In this document: piece by piece, positions 9,056 through 17,698 of the stretch
Layout: every line of letters starts with the position of its first letter
How positions within the stretch are numbered: the stretch's first letter is position 1
Origin: JANMDR01 sp031409495
GTDB taxonomy: Bacteria; Pseudomonadota; Gammaproteobacteria; Burkholderiales; Usitatibacteraceae
Direction: 5' to 3'
Assembly (NCBI GenBank): GCA_031409495.1
Contig: JANNXI010000022.1
Coordinates: forward strand, 1-64,000
DNA length: 64,000 nucleotides
Made by a program: the position numbers and the translations under genes
Notes under the pieces: generated by a model
The model's input: only the letters and a program-made list of their open reading frames with translations
What the model was told of the DNA's origin: nothing
Databases searched by the model: none

Positions 9056-10080
9056 ACCTCTTCGCGCAGCCAACGCGCAGCATCGAGCGCAAAATAGGTC
9101 AAAACCCCATCGCAACCAGCCCGCTTAAAGGCCAGCAGGCTTTCCAACACACAGCCGCGCTCTTCTAGCCAACCGTTTTGTGCTGCCGCTTTTAGCATCG
9201 CGTATTCCCCCGAAACTTGATAGGCGAAGGTTGGTACAGCAAAGGTGTCTTTGGTGCGGCGCACAATATCTAAATAGGGCATCCCGGGCTTCACCATCAC
9301 CATGTCAGCGCCTTCTTGCAAATCAAGCGCTATCTCGCGCAGTGCTTCGTCGCTATTGGCGGGGTCCATCTGATAATTTTTTTTGTCGCTTTTGCCCAAA
9401 CTACTGGCTGAGCCAACGGCGTCACGAAACGGGCCGTAAAACTTGCTCGCGTATTTGGCTGAATACGCCAAAATTGCCGTGTGAATAAATTGTTTGGTAT
9501 CTAAGGCACTGCGAATCGCGCCGATACGCCCGTCCATCATGTCCGACGGCGCGATAATATCCACGCCTGCTTGCGCTTGAGTTAGCGCTTGCTTACAAAG
9601 TGCTTCGAGGGTTTCATCGTTCAAAATATAACCGTTGGCATCAATCAGCCCATCTTGGCCGTGCGTTGTGTACGGGTCTAGCGCCACATCGCAAATCAAG
9701 CCTATCTGCGGAAACTCCCGTTTAATGGCGGCCACCGCTCGAGGCACTAAACCATCTGCATTCCAAGCTTCGCGGCCATCCTCCGTTTTATACGCGGCAT
9801 CAATCAGCGGAAACAAAGCAATGGCTGGAATACCCAGTAACACGGCTTTCTCCACGGTATGTAGTAGCTTGTCTAGGCTTTGACGTGACACGCCCGGCAT
9901 CGAGGCAACGGCCTCTTCTCGATTGGTGCCGTCGAGCAAAAACACCGGATAAATGAAATCAGCTGCCGATAACCGTGATTCTTGAACCATTTCGCGCAGC
10001 CACGTGGCGCGGCGCAGCCGGCGCATGCGCCTTGTTGGGAACGTACCGATTTGTAAACTTGAGGTGTTAGTCATTACCAT
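9052..10080 (-). CDS. hemB: Delta-aminolevulinic acid dehydratase (porphobilinogen synthase)
   Basis: Condenses two 5-aminolevulinate molecules into porphobilinogen in heme synthesis; cytoplasmic. 342 residues. The metal site reads DVALDPYTTHGQDG, with Asp/Ala where zinc-dependent enzymes have Cys, so it belongs to the Mg/K-type seen in Pseudomonas. The two active-site lysines are in SKFYGPFRDA (near 212) and MVMVKPGMPYLD (near 263). Two in-frame ATGs, at 10080 and 10074, compete as start. Confidence 0.97.
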   Translation of the reverse strand: MVMTNTSSLQIGTFPTRRMRRLRRATWLREMVQESRLSAADFIYPVFLLDGTNREEAVASMPGVSRQSLDKLLHTVEKAVLLGIPAIALFPLIDAAYKTEDGREAWNADGLVPRAVAAIKREFPQIGLICDVALDPYTTHGQDGLIDANGYILNDETLEALCKQALTQAQAGVDIIAPSDMMDGRIGAIRSALDTKQFIHTAILAYSAKYASKFYGPFRDAVGSASSLGKSDKKNYQMDPANSDEALREIALDLQEGADMVMVKPGMPYLDIVRRTKDTFAVPTFAYQVSGEYAMLKAAAQNGWLEERGCVLESLLAFKRAGCDGVLTYFALDAARWLREEV

Positions 10081-10179
10081 TAAACTTTCTCAGCCATTTT
10101 TTGTGGGCTGCAAACTCAAAATCAAACCAAAAACAATGCATTTAAATTGAACTATTACGCAAAACACCTCTCTTAACTT

Positions 10180-10304
10180 ACGAGTGTGTTGACTCCCCGC
10201 TTTACCTCCCTTAAGCGGGTGCTTGCTGAATGGTTTCCCTACCATCTTAGCAAGCCGTTCTGGGAGCCAAGGTTATCCCTTTTCCTTGGCTCCTTTTCTT
10301 TTTT
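10180..10304 (+). ncRNA. Candidate small RNA with three hairpins and an intrinsic terminator
   Basis: The gap between hemB and engB, both on the minus strand, holds a compact structured unit on the plus strand. Hairpin 1: CCCGCTT (10196-10202) with AAGCGGG (10213-10219), loop TACCTCCCTT. Hairpin 2: GCTTGCT (10221-10227) with AGCAAGC (10249-10255), extended inside by ATGGT/ACCAT around TTCCCT. Hairpin 3: GGAGCCAAGG (10263-10272) with CCTTGGCTCC (10284-10293), then TTTTCTTTTTT. A weak promoter, TTGAAC at 10147 with TCTTAA at 10171, would start a transcript of about 120 bases. No open frame uses this stretch. The 5' end is an estimate. Confidence 0.55.
10263..10304 (+). terminator. Intrinsic terminator of the candidate small RNA
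   Basis: A perfect 10-bp stem GGAGCCAAGG/CCTTGGCTCC with an 11-base loop is followed by TTTTCTTTTTT. It only works on the plus strand, where there is no coding gene upstream to terminate. Confidence 0.85.
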
Positions 10305-10347
10305 CTGCATTCTAGAAAAAGTTTTTACGGCCTTTAAGTCTGCTTGG

Positions 10348-10980
10348 CTATTCAGCGTGCTTTAGACGCGTCGCCGCTTCTGCTTCCATATATATTTGAC
10401 TTAATCGCTTTTCGGCTTCATCCACACCCGTGCGCTTTAAGCTTGAAAACAGCTGTGCTGTCGCGTTACCCGAACCTGGGCGCTTTGCGAGTGCTTCGCG
10501 CACAGTTCGTAGCGCGTTCATGCCGTCGTTACGCGATAATTTATCAGCTTTGGTCAGCAACACATGCACCGGCTTTTCGGATGGTGAAAACCAATCTAAA
10601 AACACCTCGTCACTAGGCCGCATGGCGTGGCGCGCGTCCATAATCATCACCAAACCGGCCAAAGATTGGCGGGTAGACAAATATTCCGACAAAAAAGCAT
10701 CCCAATGGGCTTTGACAGCGGGTGGCACTTTGGCATAGCCATAACCCGGTAAATCGGCCATAAAACGGCCTCTAGGAATGCTAAAAAAGTTGATTAACTG
10801 CGTACGGCCTGGCGTTTTTGACACAAATGCTAACCTACCGTGACGGGTTAAGGTATTGATTGCACTGGATTTTCCGGCATTAGACCGGCCCACAAAGGCA
10901 ATTTCGGCGCCAGCCTCTGGGGGCAGCTGGTGCGGGTCATGGGCGGATGCAAAATACTGCGCGTTTTCAAATAAAGCCAC
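10348..10980 (-). CDS. engB: Ribosome biogenesis GTPase EngB (YsxC/YihA)
   Basis: Essential small GTPase acting in assembly of the large ribosomal subunit. 210 residues. G motifs in order: G1 GRSNAGKSS (about 31), G2 TPGRTQ (about 58), G3 DLPGYGYAKV (about 75), G4 TKADK (about 142), G5 SSLK (about 178). The start is GTG at 10980 with AGGAG six bases upstream. It stands alone, with the candidate small RNA antisense to nothing just downstream. Confidence 0.96.
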   Translation of the reverse strand: MALFENAQYFASAHDPHQLPPEAGAEIAFVGRSNAGKSSAINTLTRHGRLAFVSKTPGRTQLINFFSIPRGRFMADLPGYGYAKVPPAVKAHWDAFLSEYLSTRQSLAGLVMIMDARHAMRPSDEVFLDWFSPSEKPVHVLLTKADKLSRNDGMNALRTVREALAKRPGSGNATAQLFSSLKRTGVDEAEKRLSQIYMEAEAATRLKHAE

Positions 10981-11187
10981 AGCAACTCCTAGTTTTTTAA
11001 TGCGCCAAGCGCATGAATGCTGGCGTGGGTGAGCGACTATGCGCTAAAATTATGGTTATACGGTTCAGCAATTGCGAATTGTATGCGCAAATGACGGCCA
11101 GCAATATTTATATCTTGCCTCAAATTCTGCGCGTAAACATACGAATGCAGGCTTTTACGAATGACTAGATTGACCAAAGGGTGCTAA

Positions 11188-11892
11188 ATGAAACACGCTC
11201 GCAACTTCGCTTCCACAATATCGGCTCTATCACTTGCATCACTCTTGGCATTGGCAACAACGCTAACCGCAACAAATGCGCTTGCGGCTGATCCAGCGCC
11301 AGTTGCCGCCACCACCGCAGCAGCGCCTGTTGCGCCTACACGTGCCGACACCCTCGCACGCGGCCAACAAATTGCCGGTGCCGTCTGCATTGCCTGCCAC
11401 GGCGCCGATGGCAATAGCCCATTGTCTGCAAACCCGATGCTTGCCGGCCAGCCGCAACAATACGTTGCAGCTCAATTGGCGCTTTATAAAAGCGGCAAAC
11501 GTAAAAATGCCGTCATGCAAGGCATGGCAGCAAACTTAACGCCAGAGGATATGAAGGCCCTCGGTCTTTACTACTCAGTGCAAAAATCCAAACCCACTGC
11601 CGTAGCGCGTGACCAAGCGGCAGCCGATAAAGGCCAGCAGATTTATCGCGCTGGCATCGCCCAATCTAAAGTGCCATCCTGCGCGGGTTGCCATGGCGGC
11701 GCTGGTGCAGGCATGCCAGCGCTTTATCCAAGAGTGGCGGGGCAGTACCCAGATTACCTATTAGAGCAACTACAACGTTACGCGTCTGGCGAGCGCAAGA
11801 ACATTCAGATGCAAGCGATCGCCGCGCGTATGCGCGACGGTGAGATGCAAGCCGTAGCCGAATATATGGCCGGAATGCGCCCAGCAAAGTAG
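11188..11892 (+). CDS. Diheme cytochrome c4
   Basis: Periplasmic electron carrier to terminal oxidases. 234 residues: signal peptide ending near ATNALAADP (about 1-30), then two cytochrome c domains with heme sites CIACH (Cys near 67) and CAGCH (near 165), each followed by PxLAGQ/YPRVAGQ-type and MQGMAANLT / MQAIAARM segments that carry the axial Met. Such two-domain proteins next to engB are typical of betaproteobacteria. A REP-like hairpin with a T-run downstream serves as terminator. Confidence 0.95.
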   Translation: MKHARNFASTISALSLASLLALATTLTATNALAADPAPVAATTAAAPVAPTRADTLARGQQIAGAVCIACHGADGNSPLSANPMLAGQPQQYVAAQLALYKSGKRKNAVMQGMAANLTPEDMKALGLYYSVQKSKPTAVARDQAAADKGQQIYRAGIAQSKVPSCAGCHGGAGAGMPALYPRVAGQYPDYLLEQLQRYASGERKNIQMQAIAARMRDGEMQAVAEYMAGMRPAK

Positions 11893-11923
11893 CGCTTTTC
11901 AGTCCACTTCGGCACCTAGTTAA

Positions 11924-11966
11924 TGCCTGAAGATGCCCTGAAATAGGGCCTCTTCAGGCATTTTTT
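11924..11966 (+). terminator. REP-like palindrome followed by a T-run, terminator of cytochrome c4
   Basis: TGCCTGAAGATGCCCTG pairs with the matching arm ending TCTTCAGGCA, followed by TTTTTTATTT. This is the only copy of the repeat family in the window with a clear T-run, so here the repeat works as an intrinsic terminator. Confidence 0.75.
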
Positions 11967-12059
11967 ATTTCTATTTTTACGCACCACCCCAACGCCGCAT
12001 ACATCCACAATTGATTTGTGGTCAGGTCAGACTACCGCTGATTTACTTTGTGATTGTGG

Positions 12060-12470
12060 TTACTTTACGGCGGGCACCAATATCAAATCCTTGTCGTCTT
12101 CGATAGACAGCGTCTTTTCAGCCACATTAAGCACGGCATCAATAGTGGTCGGCGGGCTGGTATTAGTAATGTCAATGGCGTAGCTATTTTCTGATGTTTC
12201 GCTCGGCCGAATGGCATGAACGCTGCGCAACTTGCCGCCGCCCGTCCCTACCAATTGCAATGTGCCTGATAAGTGCTTGCTTATCGAAAAAAGATCCCCT
12301 GCCGGAAAAGCCGCATTGCATTTTGCATAGCAAATCCACGAACCGGAAATCGCCGCAATTTTCTTCTGTTTACGCAACGCCTGTGCAGGCACCACAGATT
12401 TTGGCTGAGACGCCAACTTGTTTAAGCCTAGGCGGCGACACACAATTAGGTAGCACCGAAAAAGTAACAC
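12060..12470 (-). CDS. Hypothetical protein
   Basis: Not recognised. Open frame of 136 residues starting at a GTG with no clear ribosome site. From about residue 40 it has alternating beta-like segments (GSWICYAKC, GTLQLVGTGGGKLRSVHAI, YAIDI), with two Cys close together. The first 35 residues are Arg/Lys-rich and may not be translated. It stands alone, convergent with cytochrome c4. It may be a small secreted domain that has lost its signal sequence. Confidence 0.4.
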   Translation of the reverse strand: MLLFRCYLIVCRRLGLNKLASQPKSVVPAQALRKQKKIAAISGSWICYAKCNAAFPAGDLFSISKHLSGTLQLVGTGGGKLRSVHAIRPSETSENSYAIDITNTSPPTTIDAVLNVAEKTLSIEDDKDLILVPAVK

Positions 12471-12672
12471 ACCACCCAGATAGTTATGATGGTTGGCACT
12501 GGAGGATTATTCGAAACGGTCGGAAATGCCCTACAATAGTTTGTTTACAGCGCATTAGTTGTTCTACAAACAACCCTCAACAATCATTTCAGTGTACTAC
12601 TACGCTTTTTTAGTCCTCTTTCAAAATCGTTTTCCATAGTTTTTCAGCAATACGCTGTGGCATCATGCGCAG

Positions 12673-13302
12673 ATGGCCAATGATACAAATAATCTCACCG
12701 CCCTTACGTCTGCCACGCTCGGCCATTACGAAACACGTGCGCGAGACTATTGGGAAGGCACGCGTGACCATGACGTTCAGCAAAATATCGACGCGCTGTT
12801 CGCGCATCTTGACCGTGCCGCCCCATGCAATATTCTGGATTTTGGGTGCGGGCCAGGGCGCGATTTGATTACCTTAGTCGCTCGTGGCCACCACGCCATT
12901 GGGCTAGATGGCAGCGCCGCCTTCGCGCGCATGGCACATGCCCACAGCGGCTGTGAAGTGTGGCACCAAGATTTTTTGAACCTTGATTTACCGCCCAATC
13001 ACTTCGATGGGTTATTTGCCAACGCATCGCTCCAACACATTCCCAAAACCGAACTACCGCGCGTGTTGCGCGATTTACACCGTACGCTAAAACCGCGCGG
13101 CGTACTGTTCGCATCCATCCCGCATGGCAACGACGAAGAAGGCGGTAATGACGCCCGCTACAGCTGCTTTCATAGTCCAACAAGTTGGCAGGCGCATCTA
13201 TTAAGTGCAGGATTCGTTGAGTGTATGAGCTACTATCGACCGGCAGGATTGCCGCGCAGTGAGCAGCGTTGGCTGGCAGGCGTTTGGCGACGGGTTGAAT
13301 AA
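12673..13302 (+). CDS. Class I SAM-dependent methyltransferase
   Basis: 209 residues with the Rossmann SAM-binding motif I LDFGCGPGRDL (about 54-64), the acidic end of strand 2 GLDGS (about 77), the motif IV-like FDGLFANASLQHI (about 112) and the post-motif RTLKPRGVLFASI (about 137). Substrate not predictable; it resembles methyltransferase-11/25 type proteins acting on small molecules. The ATG at 12673 follows weak ribosome-site sequence. Confidence 0.88.
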   Translation: MANDTNNLTALTSATLGHYETRARDYWEGTRDHDVQQNIDALFAHLDRAAPCNILDFGCGPGRDLITLVARGHHAIGLDGSAAFARMAHAHSGCEVWHQDFLNLDLPPNHFDGLFANASLQHIPKTELPRVLRDLHRTLKPRGVLFASIPHGNDEEGGNDARYSCFHSPTSWQAHLLSAGFVECMSYYRPAGLPRSEQRWLAGVWRRVE

Positions 13303-13478
13303 GTTTTCGCGTCACTCGCGTCACATAGGGCTACAGAGTCGAAACACCTCATTCACACCGCGCTATTGCGCGTTTCGTCGCGTGGTTCGCCATTTCGTCG
13401 CGTATGGCCACAACGGTTTTTGTTGTCGCGCTAGACTCGTTAGTCTTATACCGTGCCCTAATTTTGGAGCTAATTTTT

Positions 13479-15179
13479 ATGCCTATGCCAACACTCAAAA
13501 CAGCGCTGAGCGCCGTCTTATTTGCGTCTCTAACCCTCACCAGCATCGGCCACCATCGCATCGCGCACGCACAAAAGGCGGACGTGCCCGATGCGATACA
13601 AGCGCGCTTTGATCGGGCCATCGCACCGCATATTGTTGCCGGTGAACCGGGCGGTGCCATCATCGTAATGCGCGACGGCAAAGCAATTTATCGACGGGCT
13701 TTTGGTTTGGCAGACGTTGCCAACAAAGTTGCGATTAAGCCTGACGATGTGTTTCGGATTGGCTCAATTACCAAGCAATTTACGGCCGTTGCCATATTGA
13801 TGTTGGCTGAGCAAGGTAAGTTGTCTTTAAGCGACGACATCACCAAACACTTGCCGGACTATCCCGCACCGTCTAAAAAAATCACCATTGACCAGCTGCT
13901 TACTCACACGTCAGGCATACCAAGCTATACCGGTTTGCCGACCTTCATGGCGACGATAGAAAAAGATTTTTCCACCAAACAAATGATGGATCAATTTAAA
14001 TCGTTGCCGCTGGAATTTGATCCCGGCACGCAGTGGCGCCACAACAATTCGGGCTATTTTTTGCTTGGCGTGATTATCGAAAGCGCATCTGGTATGACCT
14101 ATGCGCAGTATTTAGCAAAGCACATCTTTGAACCGCTAAATATGCGCGATAGCGCGTTTGAAGGCAATGAGCGCAGCGGCAAAAAGCGCATTGAAGGCTA
14201 TGCGCTGCGCGATGGCAAAACTGTAGTCGATCGCACGGTAAGCATGACGCAGCCGTATGCTGCAGGCTCGTTAATTTCTACCGTGGATGATCTCGCCATT
14301 TGGGATGCCGCTATCACCGCAGCCAAGCTACTCAAAGCCGAAACGTGGACGCAAGCATTCACTAATTCTATCTTGAGCAACGGCAGTAAAACCGGTTACG
14401 GGCACGGCTGGCAAATTAGCCAATTGCGTGGAGAGCCGTCAATTACGCACGGCGGCGGCATCAACGGTTTTAAATCCTACGCCATTAGCGTGCCCGCCAA
14501 AAAAACTTACGTGGCGGTGCTAAGCAACACCACCGCGGGGCAGGGCATCCCGACTTATATCGCTGAAAAAGTTGCCGCCATCGCCATCGATAATCCGTTT
14601 CCAGAATTTGTCGCTGTGTCGCTTACCGACAAGCAATTGGATAAGCACATTGGCGTGTACTCCATTAACGAAACCACCACGCGCACGATCTCGCGCGACG
14701 GCAATCAACTTTTTAGCCAACGTTCCGATGGCCGACAATTTGCCCTAACACCCTCATCGCCGAACACGTTTTTTGTGAAGGATTCGTTCACCAGCATGAA
14801 ATTTGAAGCCGACGCCAACGGCGAAACCACCCATTTAGTCACGACCCAATCCAACGGTGAAGACCGCAATGCGCGCATCAGCAAAACCCTGCCGGTGCTA
14901 CCTGCAGCATTTAAATTATCTGCCGCAGCGTTTGATGTGTACGTCGGCAAATATGCGCTTTCGCCCGAATTCATTATCACTGTAACGCGCGAAGGTGAAC
15001 ACTTTTATGCACAAGCAACGGGGCAAGGCAAAAACGAGATTTTTGCTGAAACTGAGAGTCGGTTTTACCTGAAAGTGGTTAACGCGAAGTTGCAGTTTGA
15101 TAAAGATGCGGACGGCAAAATAACGCAGCTAATATTGTTGCAAGGCGGTCGGGAACAACAGGGCAAACGGCTGCCTTAA
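13479..15179 (+). CDS. Secreted serine hydrolase of the beta-lactamase / class C PBP family
   Basis: 566 residues from the ATG at 13479, chosen because GGAG lies nine bases upstream and a signal peptide (cleavage after AHA) follows at once. The catalytic SxxK is SITK (near residue 98 of the mature reading), and the KTG-equivalent is the HGGGINGF motif. The second motif is WRHNNSGY where the family normally has YxN, so the catalytic Tyr position is His. A C-terminal beta-rich domain (about 385-565) resembles the lipocalin-like domains appended to such hydrolases. Likely periplasmic esterase or peptidase; substrate unknown. Confidence 0.9.
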   Translation: MPMPTLKTALSAVLFASLTLTSIGHHRIAHAQKADVPDAIQARFDRAIAPHIVAGEPGGAIIVMRDGKAIYRRAFGLADVANKVAIKPDDVFRIGSITKQFTAVAILMLAEQGKLSLSDDITKHLPDYPAPSKKITIDQLLTHTSGIPSYTGLPTFMATIEKDFSTKQMMDQFKSLPLEFDPGTQWRHNNSGYFLLGVIIESASGMTYAQYLAKHIFEPLNMRDSAFEGNERSGKKRIEGYALRDGKTVVDRTVSMTQPYAAGSLISTVDDLAIWDAAITAAKLLKAETWTQAFTNSILSNGSKTGYGHGWQISQLRGEPSITHGGGINGFKSYAISVPAKKTYVAVLSNTTAGQGIPTYIAEKVAAIAIDNPFPEFVAVSLTDKQLDKHIGVYSINETTTRTISRDGNQLFSQRSDGRQFALTPSSPNTFFVKDSFTSMKFEADANGETTHLVTTQSNGEDRNARISKTLPVLPAAFKLSAAAFDVYVGKYALSPEFIITVTREGEHFYAQATGQGKNEIFAETESRFYLKVVNAKLQFDKDADGKITQLILLQGGREQQGKRLP

Positions 15180-15190
15180 TGTAATTATTA

Positions 15191-15229
15191 TGCCTTGGAG
15201 ACGCCCTATTTTAGGGCGTCTCCAGGCAT
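15191..15229. repeat. REP-like palindrome
   Basis: Reads TGCCTTGGAGACGCCCTATT and its near-perfect complement ending GGGCGTCTCCAGGCA. It sits between two convergent genes, the serine hydrolase and yjjJ, six bases from the yjjJ stop. Confidence 0.85.
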
Positions 15230-15234
15230 ATCAA

Positions 15235-16581
15235 TTACGTAAAATTTAGCGTTTTTACGCGTGCTTCACTCGCTAGCGATGCGTCGCGCATCGCATCGTC
15301 CAACACTTCTATTTGCGCCGCGCGTTGCCAAAACAGTGTCGCCCACGCACGCGCATCCGCGTATTCGTGTGCGTAACCTGCGAGTACATGCGGCTCGCGC
15401 ACGGGTGTGATGTCGAGCGCGCCGCTGTGAATACTGGGGCGCCACATCATGGGTAGCATGTCATATGTCGGAGTTAACGCGGGCGCTGGATTGATGACAT
15501 CATCAATAAAAAACGATAGGTTGCCAAAGTGCATATCAGTGTTGCCAATGTATTGACCGAACGCATAAATGCGCGCTACGGTACGCAGCGATTCGGGGGT
15601 GAGCATTTTTTTAGCCACTAACTTTTCGCAAGTATGAATCCAGTTTTGGCGCGCACCGCCAACAAACTCTTGGTGCAGCGCATCAATGGCGACCACATGC
15701 CGCTTGCCTTCCACGCCGATGCGATCAAAGCGCTGTGATTCAAGATAAGTGCGGGTGGCGCTTTCGACAATCGAGCACGTCGCGGCGGCAATATTGTGTT
15801 GACGCAAAGTATCAAGCGCCAACTTTTCCAAGTGCAGCAGCGAGCGCCACCGCGCACCAAATGGCGTCTCGTGCGGTGGGCTAAACTTGACGATGAAATG
15901 CTGATGCGCGCGGTGAGCATCAGCGCTAATTTCAACGATAAATTTAGGCTGCTCACCGCCTGCGCTAGAGCTTGCGGGCAGTGTTTTGCCGATATCTGCG
16001 GTCAGATTGTCGTAGTGCGCGCGACGCTCAATTAAATCGGCGGGCGCGGTTGATTTAGCCGCGTTTGCGACCGGTCCAAGACTAAACGCACCCGGCGGAT
16101 CGGTGACGTGTTGCGCGGCCATGTACAGCACTTGTTCCGTATTCCAGTCATCAGGATTGCTAGGAAGGTCAGGGCGCAGTACGTTAAGCTGTCGCGCCAT
16201 AAATCCCTGCGGCCGCAGTGGCGACGAAAACCACGGCAATGTATTGGATGGCGATAACCAACTGGCCTTTGTAGCGACCTGCAGGTAAGTACCACCATCG
16301 CTCAAGTAAGTCAGCTCACCAAAAATAGTAAGCAACCCCGCATCATCGGCACGGTGCAGCGGCTGCTTTGCGGGCAATCCTAAAATAGTTTTAGTCGCAA
16401 CATAACGCGTGCTGCGCGCCGCCCCGATCTTGCAGATGCGCTCCCCGAGCGCTGTCAACGCAAGCGAAATGCTCGGCTGGCTCATGGCTGTTGCGTCCTG
16501 CAACTCACGCGCCGATAACGCGCCGCGCGCGCTTAAACATGCGAGGATTTGGTCGGGCAACGGTAGTGTTGATGCAGACAT
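15235..16581 (-). CDS. yjjJ: HipA-family Ser/Thr kinase YjjJ with N-terminal helix-turn-helix
   Basis: 448 residues. A winged-helix segment (about 1-65, TAMSQPSISLALTALGERI) precedes the HipA kinase fold. Visible kinase features are GGEQPKF (about 207-213, Gly-rich loop and nucleotide Lys), the catalytic YIGNTDMHFGNLSF (about 335-348, Asp and Asn of the HipA catalytic loop) and TYDMLPMMW. In E. coli, YjjJ is a HipA-like toxin lacking a HipB partner; here too no HipB-like gene is adjacent, so the built-in DNA-binding domain may replace it (inference). Confidence 0.88.
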   Translation of the reverse strand: MSASTLPLPDQILACLSARGALSARELQDATAMSQPSISLALTALGERICKIGAARSTRYVATKTILGLPAKQPLHRADDAGLLTIFGELTYLSDGGTYLQVATKASWLSPSNTLPWFSSPLRPQGFMARQLNVLRPDLPSNPDDWNTEQVLYMAAQHVTDPPGAFSLGPVANAAKSTAPADLIERRAHYDNLTADIGKTLPASSSAGGEQPKFIVEISADAHRAHQHFIVKFSPPHETPFGARWRSLLHLEKLALDTLRQHNIAAATCSIVESATRTYLESQRFDRIGVEGKRHVVAIDALHQEFVGGARQNWIHTCEKLVAKKMLTPESLRTVARIYAFGQYIGNTDMHFGNLSFFIDDVINPAPALTPTYDMLPMMWRPSIHSGALDITPVREPHVLAGYAHEYADARAWATLFWQRAAQIEVLDDAMRDASLASEARVKTLNFT

Positions 16582-16726
16582 TGGATGTGATTGACTAATA
16601 GATACTATTTCATAAATATCTGTTAATAAAAGGAAAAAATCAAATTATTAATAAATACTTAATAGATAGTGCGACAATTATCCACTCGGATGCGTCAATT
16701 TTGGCATTAATGTGGTCGTGCATGGC

Positions 16727-17686
16727 CTAGTATGGGCTCCAACTTTCGGGAGCACCTGTCGAATCGAGGACAACAAGCTGCGCTTTATAGCGTTTACATT
16801 TCGAAATAGCAGCTTTTTCCGCCTCTGCTCTTGAATCATGAATCCTTACTGTTCTCCGGACTAGCGACTGCTTCGGTTGACTTGACTCGCTCTCTTTCAT
16901 TTCTAGGTACCTTCCTGCGCGCTTTGGATCCGGCGCGATGAAACGTAACTTTATTTGCTGAGGCCGGATCGGAAATGACACTATGGCCTTGGACTGCCCC
17001 AAATTATGCATAGCCAAAGAATGTGAAAGCAAAATATCGAAAGCCGAACAAATACCAAGAATTGCCTTTACCGAATCGTTTAGGTCAGTTAATGGTATGC
17101 GAGTCGTGGCATCGTGCGCCGCTTGGTGCCTTCTCGTTGAAAGGTCGATAAAAGACTGTCGATAGTCAAGAACACCTCCTAAACCAACTCGTTTTGCAAT
17201 TTCCAATATTGAAGCCCAGCCCCCATCTATTTGAAATGCAACGAAAACTGTCTTGAAATTTTCCTCATCCAAATTTGGCTTACTGTAGCCAAACGAATAC
17301 GCCGATAGCGTAGATACATCATTTTCAGCCTGTGCAATTGGCAATAAATTTGAAAGAATCCAATTGGTCCTTGATGACTTATCCTCAAACTTTGATCTGA
17401 ACAAAACTCCCTTTAAAGCATCTACCGTGACGGCTAATTGAAGCTTGTCAGAAAAGTCATTAAACTTAACTCTTGATTTATTAAAACTGCATAAAATTTC
17501 TGCCGTACGCTCACGAATAAACGCTTCAGTTATAGCAAAACTCAATACCGCAAGTCCGCTTCGAAGCATCACCGCAATTTCGTTTTTTTGCGTGTCTGAT
17601 GGCGAGCCATCCGCTAAATTTACTTCCCCCAAACAATTTCGCAACACGCTCAGGCGAGACAGAAATACCTCACGACATTTAGACAT
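16727..17686 (-). CDS. HEPN-domain protein (MAE_28990/MAE_18760-like) with DUF2188-like tail
   Basis: 319 residues. The helical domain (about 5-230) carries RRHQAAHD near residue 191, which fits the Rx4-6H active-site motif of HEPN ribonucleases. The C-terminal 45 residues (RRTVRIHDSRAEAEKAAISK then AQLVVLDSTGAPESWSPY) follow the pattern of the small DUF2188 domain. It is the second gene of a pair: its ATG lies 12 bases after the stop of the DUF262 gene. HEPN RNases paired with a sensor are usually toxins of defence or toxin-antitoxin modules, so an infection-triggered RNase is the likely role (inference). Family calls are by motif only. Confidence 0.75.
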   Translation of the reverse strand: MSKCREVFLSRLSVLRNCLGEVNLADGSPSDTQKNEIAVMLRSGLAVLSFAITEAFIRERTAEILCSFNKSRVKFNDFSDKLQLAVTVDALKGVLFRSKFEDKSSRTNWILSNLLPIAQAENDVSTLSAYSFGYSKPNLDEENFKTVFVAFQIDGGWASILEIAKRVGLGGVLDYRQSFIDLSTRRHQAAHDATTRIPLTDLNDSVKAILGICSAFDILLSHSLAMHNLGQSKAIVSFPIRPQQIKLRFIAPDPKRAGRYLEMKESESSQPKQSLVRRTVRIHDSRAEAEKAAISKCKRYKAQLVVLDSTGAPESWSPY

Positions 17687-17698
17687 GTGAACAAACGA

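Noticed and set aside
12610..12807. 65-codon minus-strand frame overlapping the methyltransferase start
   Set aside because: Overlaps the well-supported methyltransferase and has no domain pattern.
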